A stretch of 7,688 nucleotides of DNA from CAZVCJ01 sp964625745. Its GTDB lineage: Bacteria > Chloroflexota > Anaerolineae > VGOG01. The stretch's first letter is position 1. Each line of letters opens with the position of its first letter. Made by a program: the position numbers and the translations under genes. Location of the stretch: contig CAZVCJ010000185.1 in NCBI GenBank assembly GCA_964625745.1, positions 1 to 7,688 of the forward strand. The letters are read 5' to 3'. The notes under the pieces are model-generated. The model worked only from the letters and a program-made list of their open reading frames with translations. It was not told the origin of the DNA and did not search any database. Positions 5,880 to 7,688 of this stretch are shown here, in pieces.

Positions 5880-7166
5880 ATGATAGGTACTAAAGCAGCT
5901 TCCAGGACGAGCGTTTTTCTCTGCCTTTGCGTCATCGGTGGGCTGTTCCTGCTACCTCTCCTCACTGGATGCAGCCCCTCCCCGCCCCCCACTCCCACAC
6001 CCACCAAGACTCCCAAGCCGCCAACCACACCCACATTCACACCCGTGCCCACCACGCCGCCCACAGCCACCCCCACCGTTCCGCCGCCCACGGCCACTCC
6101 CCAACCGACCGCCACCCTTACCCCGATCAGCGTCCAGCTCGCTACAGCAACCAATACCCCCCTACCCCCACCGACGTCTACACCGACACCCCCACCGATG
6201 CCGACTCTGGAGCCGGAGCCGACGCTGCTGCCGGTCGACGTTTGTCCCCTCACTGGCGAGGGGGTGAGCGATGTGGCAGTCCTGGAGCGACGGCCCCTGG
6301 CGGTGAAAATCTCCAACTTTCCCCCAATAGTGCGCCCCCAGGCGGGCCTGAGCTACGCCGACGTCGTCTTCGAGCATTTGTCCGAGGCCGGGTTGACGCG
6401 CCTGACCGCTATCTTCTTGAGTAAGGGCGCGGAAAAGGTGGGCTCCATCCGCAGCGCGCGCCTCCTCGACCTGGAGATACCAGCCATGTTCAAGGCCATG
6501 TTCGTCTATTCCGGGGCCAGCGGCGGGGTGAAGCAGAAGATCATGGAATCGGACTTCTTCGACAGGGTCATATCTCCCGACTTTGGCCACCCTGGCTTTG
6601 CCCGCATTCCTGGCGAGGGCAAAGCCTACGAGCACACCCTGTTCAGCGACACCCAGAGCCTGTGGGAGATCGCGGAAGCGAGGGGTTTGAACCAACGACA
6701 GGACCTTTCGGGGTGGACTTTCTCCGACGAGCCGCCAGAGGGCGGCAGTCCGGCCACGAGCCTGGAGTTCCTCTACACGCCCAAATACGCCTCGGCTGAG
6801 TACCAATACGACCCGGGCCGCGAGGCTTACCTGCGCTCAATCCTCGGGGAACCTCATGGAGACGAGCTGACCGGTGAGCAGATCGCCGCCAGGAACGTGG
6901 TGGCGCTCTACGCCAATCACCTGGATACAGACATCGTCGAGGACAGCACTGGGCCTCGTATCTACTATTCCATTGAGATTCAGATATGGGGGGAGGGCCG
7001 GGCCATTGTCTTCCGCGATGGCCAGGCCTTCGAGGGCCGGTGGGTCAGGTCACAACGTCAGGATTTGATTCGCTTCGTGGACGATGCGGGCAACCCCATC
7101 CCGCTGAAGCCGGGGAACACCTGGATCCAAGTGGTGCCCTTCGGCTTCGAGATCAAGGTAAAGTGA
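5880..7166 (+). CDS. DUF3048 (YerB-like) lipoprotein with Thr/Pro stalk
   Basis: A 428-residue surface lipoprotein, counted from ATG 5880. The N-terminus carries a hydrophobic signal segment and a lipobox LLTGC with Cys31 as the predicted lipidation site. A stalk of about 85 residues rich in Thr and Pro (TPTPTKTPKPP style) follows, suited to holding the globular part away from the membrane through the cell wall. From about residue 121 (VCPLTGEGVSD) to the end lies a DUF3048-type domain: RPLAVKISN, RPQAGLSYADVVFEH, GLTRLTAIF, VGSIRSAR, a central GxxYEHTLFS stretch, and a C-terminal half with NVVALYANH and PLKPGNTWIQVVP. The family, which includes Bacillus YerB, has no firmly established activity that I can name. 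The gene has its own promoter, divergent from the protease, and lies 49 bases before the YjbQ gene on the same strand. Family assignment is from motif memory. Confidence 0.88.
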   Translation: MIGTKAASRTSVFLCLCVIGGLFLLPLLTGCSPSPPPTPTPTKTPKPPTTPTFTPVPTTPPTATPTVPPPTATPQPTATLTPISVQLATATNTPLPPPTSTPTPPPMPTLEPEPTLLPVDVCPLTGEGVSDVAVLERRPLAVKISNFPPIVRPQAGLSYADVVFEHLSEAGLTRLTAIFLSKGAEKVGSIRSARLLDLEIPAMFKAMFVYSGASGGVKQKIMESDFFDRVISPDFGHPGFARIPGEGKAYEHTLFSDTQSLWEIAEARGLNQRQDLSGWTFSDEPPEGGSPATSLEFLYTPKYASAEYQYDPGREAYLRSILGEPHGDELTGEQIAARNVVALYANHLDTDIVEDSTGPRIYYSIEIQIWGEGRAIVFRDGQAFEGRWVRSQRQDLIRFVDDAGNPIPLKPGNTWIQVVPFGFEIKVK

Positions 7167-7171
7167 GGATA

Positions 7172-7198
7172 AATTAGTGAAATTCGTGTAATCCGCGG
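7172..7198 (+). repeat. three imperfect 9-mers between the DUF3048 and yjbQ genes
   Basis: AATTAGTGA, AATTCGTGT, AATCCGCGG follow one another directly, a 9-base period with the pattern AATynGyGn. I recall similar AATTCGTGTAATTCGTGG strings as dispersed intergenic repeats in several bacterial genomes. The array fills most of the 49-base space between the two genes and ends just before the yjbQ ribosome binding site. Confidence 0.45.
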
Positions 7199-7205
7199 CA
7201 AGAGT

Positions 7206-7211
7206 GAGGAG
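7206..7211 (+). promoter_or_regulatory. ribosome binding site of the yjbQ-like gene
   Basis: GAGGAG, four bases before ATG 7216. An in-frame GTG at 7204 overlaps this site and would put the Shine-Dalgarno sequence inside the coding region, so ATG 7216 is preferred. Confidence 0.55.
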
Positions 7212-7215
7212 CGAT

Positions 7216-7632
7216 ATGGTAGTCACCAGGAGAATAGGACTGAAGACTAAGGGGAATTGTCACATCCTTGATATAACGAGGCAGGTGGCCCAGGAGGTTG
7301 CCGGTTCGGGCCTGAAGGACGGAACGGTCACCGTGTTCGTGACTGGCTCGACAGGGGGGGTCACCACAGTGGAGTACGAGTCGGGTTTGCTCTCCGACCT
7401 ACGGGACCTCTTCGACCGCCTCACCCCCTCCAACATCCCCTACCAGCACAACCTGCGCTGGGGCGATGGCAACGGACACGCCCACGTGCGGGCTTCTCTC
7501 TTGGGCGCCTCCTTGACGGTGCCCTTCGTGGACCAAAGGCTCACCCTCGGCACCTGGCAGCAGATCGTGTTCATTGACTTCGACAACCGCCCCCGGTCAC
7601 GGGAGCTGGTGCTGCAATTGATGGGCGAGTGA
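7216..7632 (+). CDS. yjbQ: YjbQ / UPF0047 family protein (secondary thiamine-phosphate synthase type)
   Basis: A full-length 138-residue member of the small cytoplasmic YjbQ (UPF0047, TIGR00149) family. Visible family hallmarks in order: the N-terminal TKGNCHILDIT strand; VTVFVTGSTGGVTTVEYESG near residues 38-57; HNLRWGDGNGHAHVRASLLG with the GNGHAH histidines near 84-88; LTVPFVDQRLTLGTWQQIVF; and the closing DFDNRPRSRELVLQL. Escherichia coli YjbQ can make thiamine phosphate in a genetic background lacking the normal enzyme, hence the usual product name, but its physiological role is not settled. Many relatives have HTTAA where this protein has GSTGG; I believe GST-type sequences form a recognised subgroup, so this is probably not a defect. 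It lies 49 bases after the DUF3048 gene on the same strand with no promoter seen between them, so cotranscription is likely. The 56 bases after its stop show no terminator or gene. Confidence 0.9.
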   Translation: MVVTRRIGLKTKGNCHILDITRQVAQEVAGSGLKDGTVTVFVTGSTGGVTTVEYESGLLSDLRDLFDRLTPSNIPYQHNLRWGDGNGHAHVRASLLGASLTVPFVDQRLTLGTWQQIVFIDFDNRPRSRELVLQLMGE

Positions 7633-7688
7633 ATCATAGCTAACGTCAGAGTACCATACCGGCATAGAAACTATACTTCGCTTCTAGC

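Noticed and set aside
5927..6424. Alternative plus frames in the Thr/Pro stalk of the lipoprotein (165 and 109 residues)
   Set aside because: Out-of-frame readings of the low-complexity ACC/CCC-rich stalk; no independent start signal, and the DUF3048 frame is clearly the coding one.
6162..6806. Minus-strand open frame of 214 residues opposite the DUF3048 domain
   Set aside because: Antisense shadow with no recognisable motifs; the plus strand carries conserved family motifs.

Overview
The window looks like a piece of a metagenomic scaffold from a GC-rich bacterium, most likely a member of the Chloroflexota (Anaerolineae-like). No marker gene settles this. The inference rests on four things: the architecture of the giant secreted subtilase, its C-terminal YLPLIVKD tail (a type of ending I associate with secreted Chloroflexota proteins), a DUF3048 lipoprotein on a Thr/Pro stalk, and the kinds of short dispersed repeats present. 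A run of exactly 100 Ns at 1146-1245 shows that this is scaffolded draft sequence.

Layout: 1-190 carries no clear gene, but one minus-strand frame could be a decayed remnant. 191-248 is a two-tiered inverted repeat that probably terminates the large minus-strand gene. 266-5575 (minus) encodes a multidomain secreted S8 protease of about 1769 residues: signal peptide, I9-type propeptide, subtilisin domain with an intact triad, carboxypeptidase-regulatory-like domains, a Rossmann/GATase-like domain, a six-bladed kelch propeller, four DUF11 repeats (one broken by the N gap) and a short tail. 5576-5879 is a divergent control region with a near-consensus promoter for the protease, an extended -10 promoter for the rightward genes, and two palindromic repeats between them. 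5880-7166 (plus) encodes a DUF3048 (YerB-like) lipoprotein, followed after a 49-base gap by 7216-7632 (plus), a YjbQ/UPF0047-family protein; these two are probably cotranscribed. 7633-7688 shows nothing recognisable.

The most striking signal is inside the protease gene. At least five short repetitive elements of three unrelated kinds sit in frame in its coding sequence: three G/C-tract palindromes, one 63-bp array of nine heptamers, and one TGAGCCTGCCGAAGG-type repeat. Each lies in a linker, loop or domain edge, and the catalytic core is untouched. Repeats of a similar sort (palindromes and a 9-mer array) also lie in the intergenic spaces. This resembles protein-coding palindromic elements such as those of Rickettsia, but with several repeat families accumulating in one extracellular protein.

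The three genes have no obvious shared pathway. The protease and the lipoprotein are both cell-surface or extracellular products expressed from back-to-back promoters, whereas the YjbQ protein is cytoplasmic.
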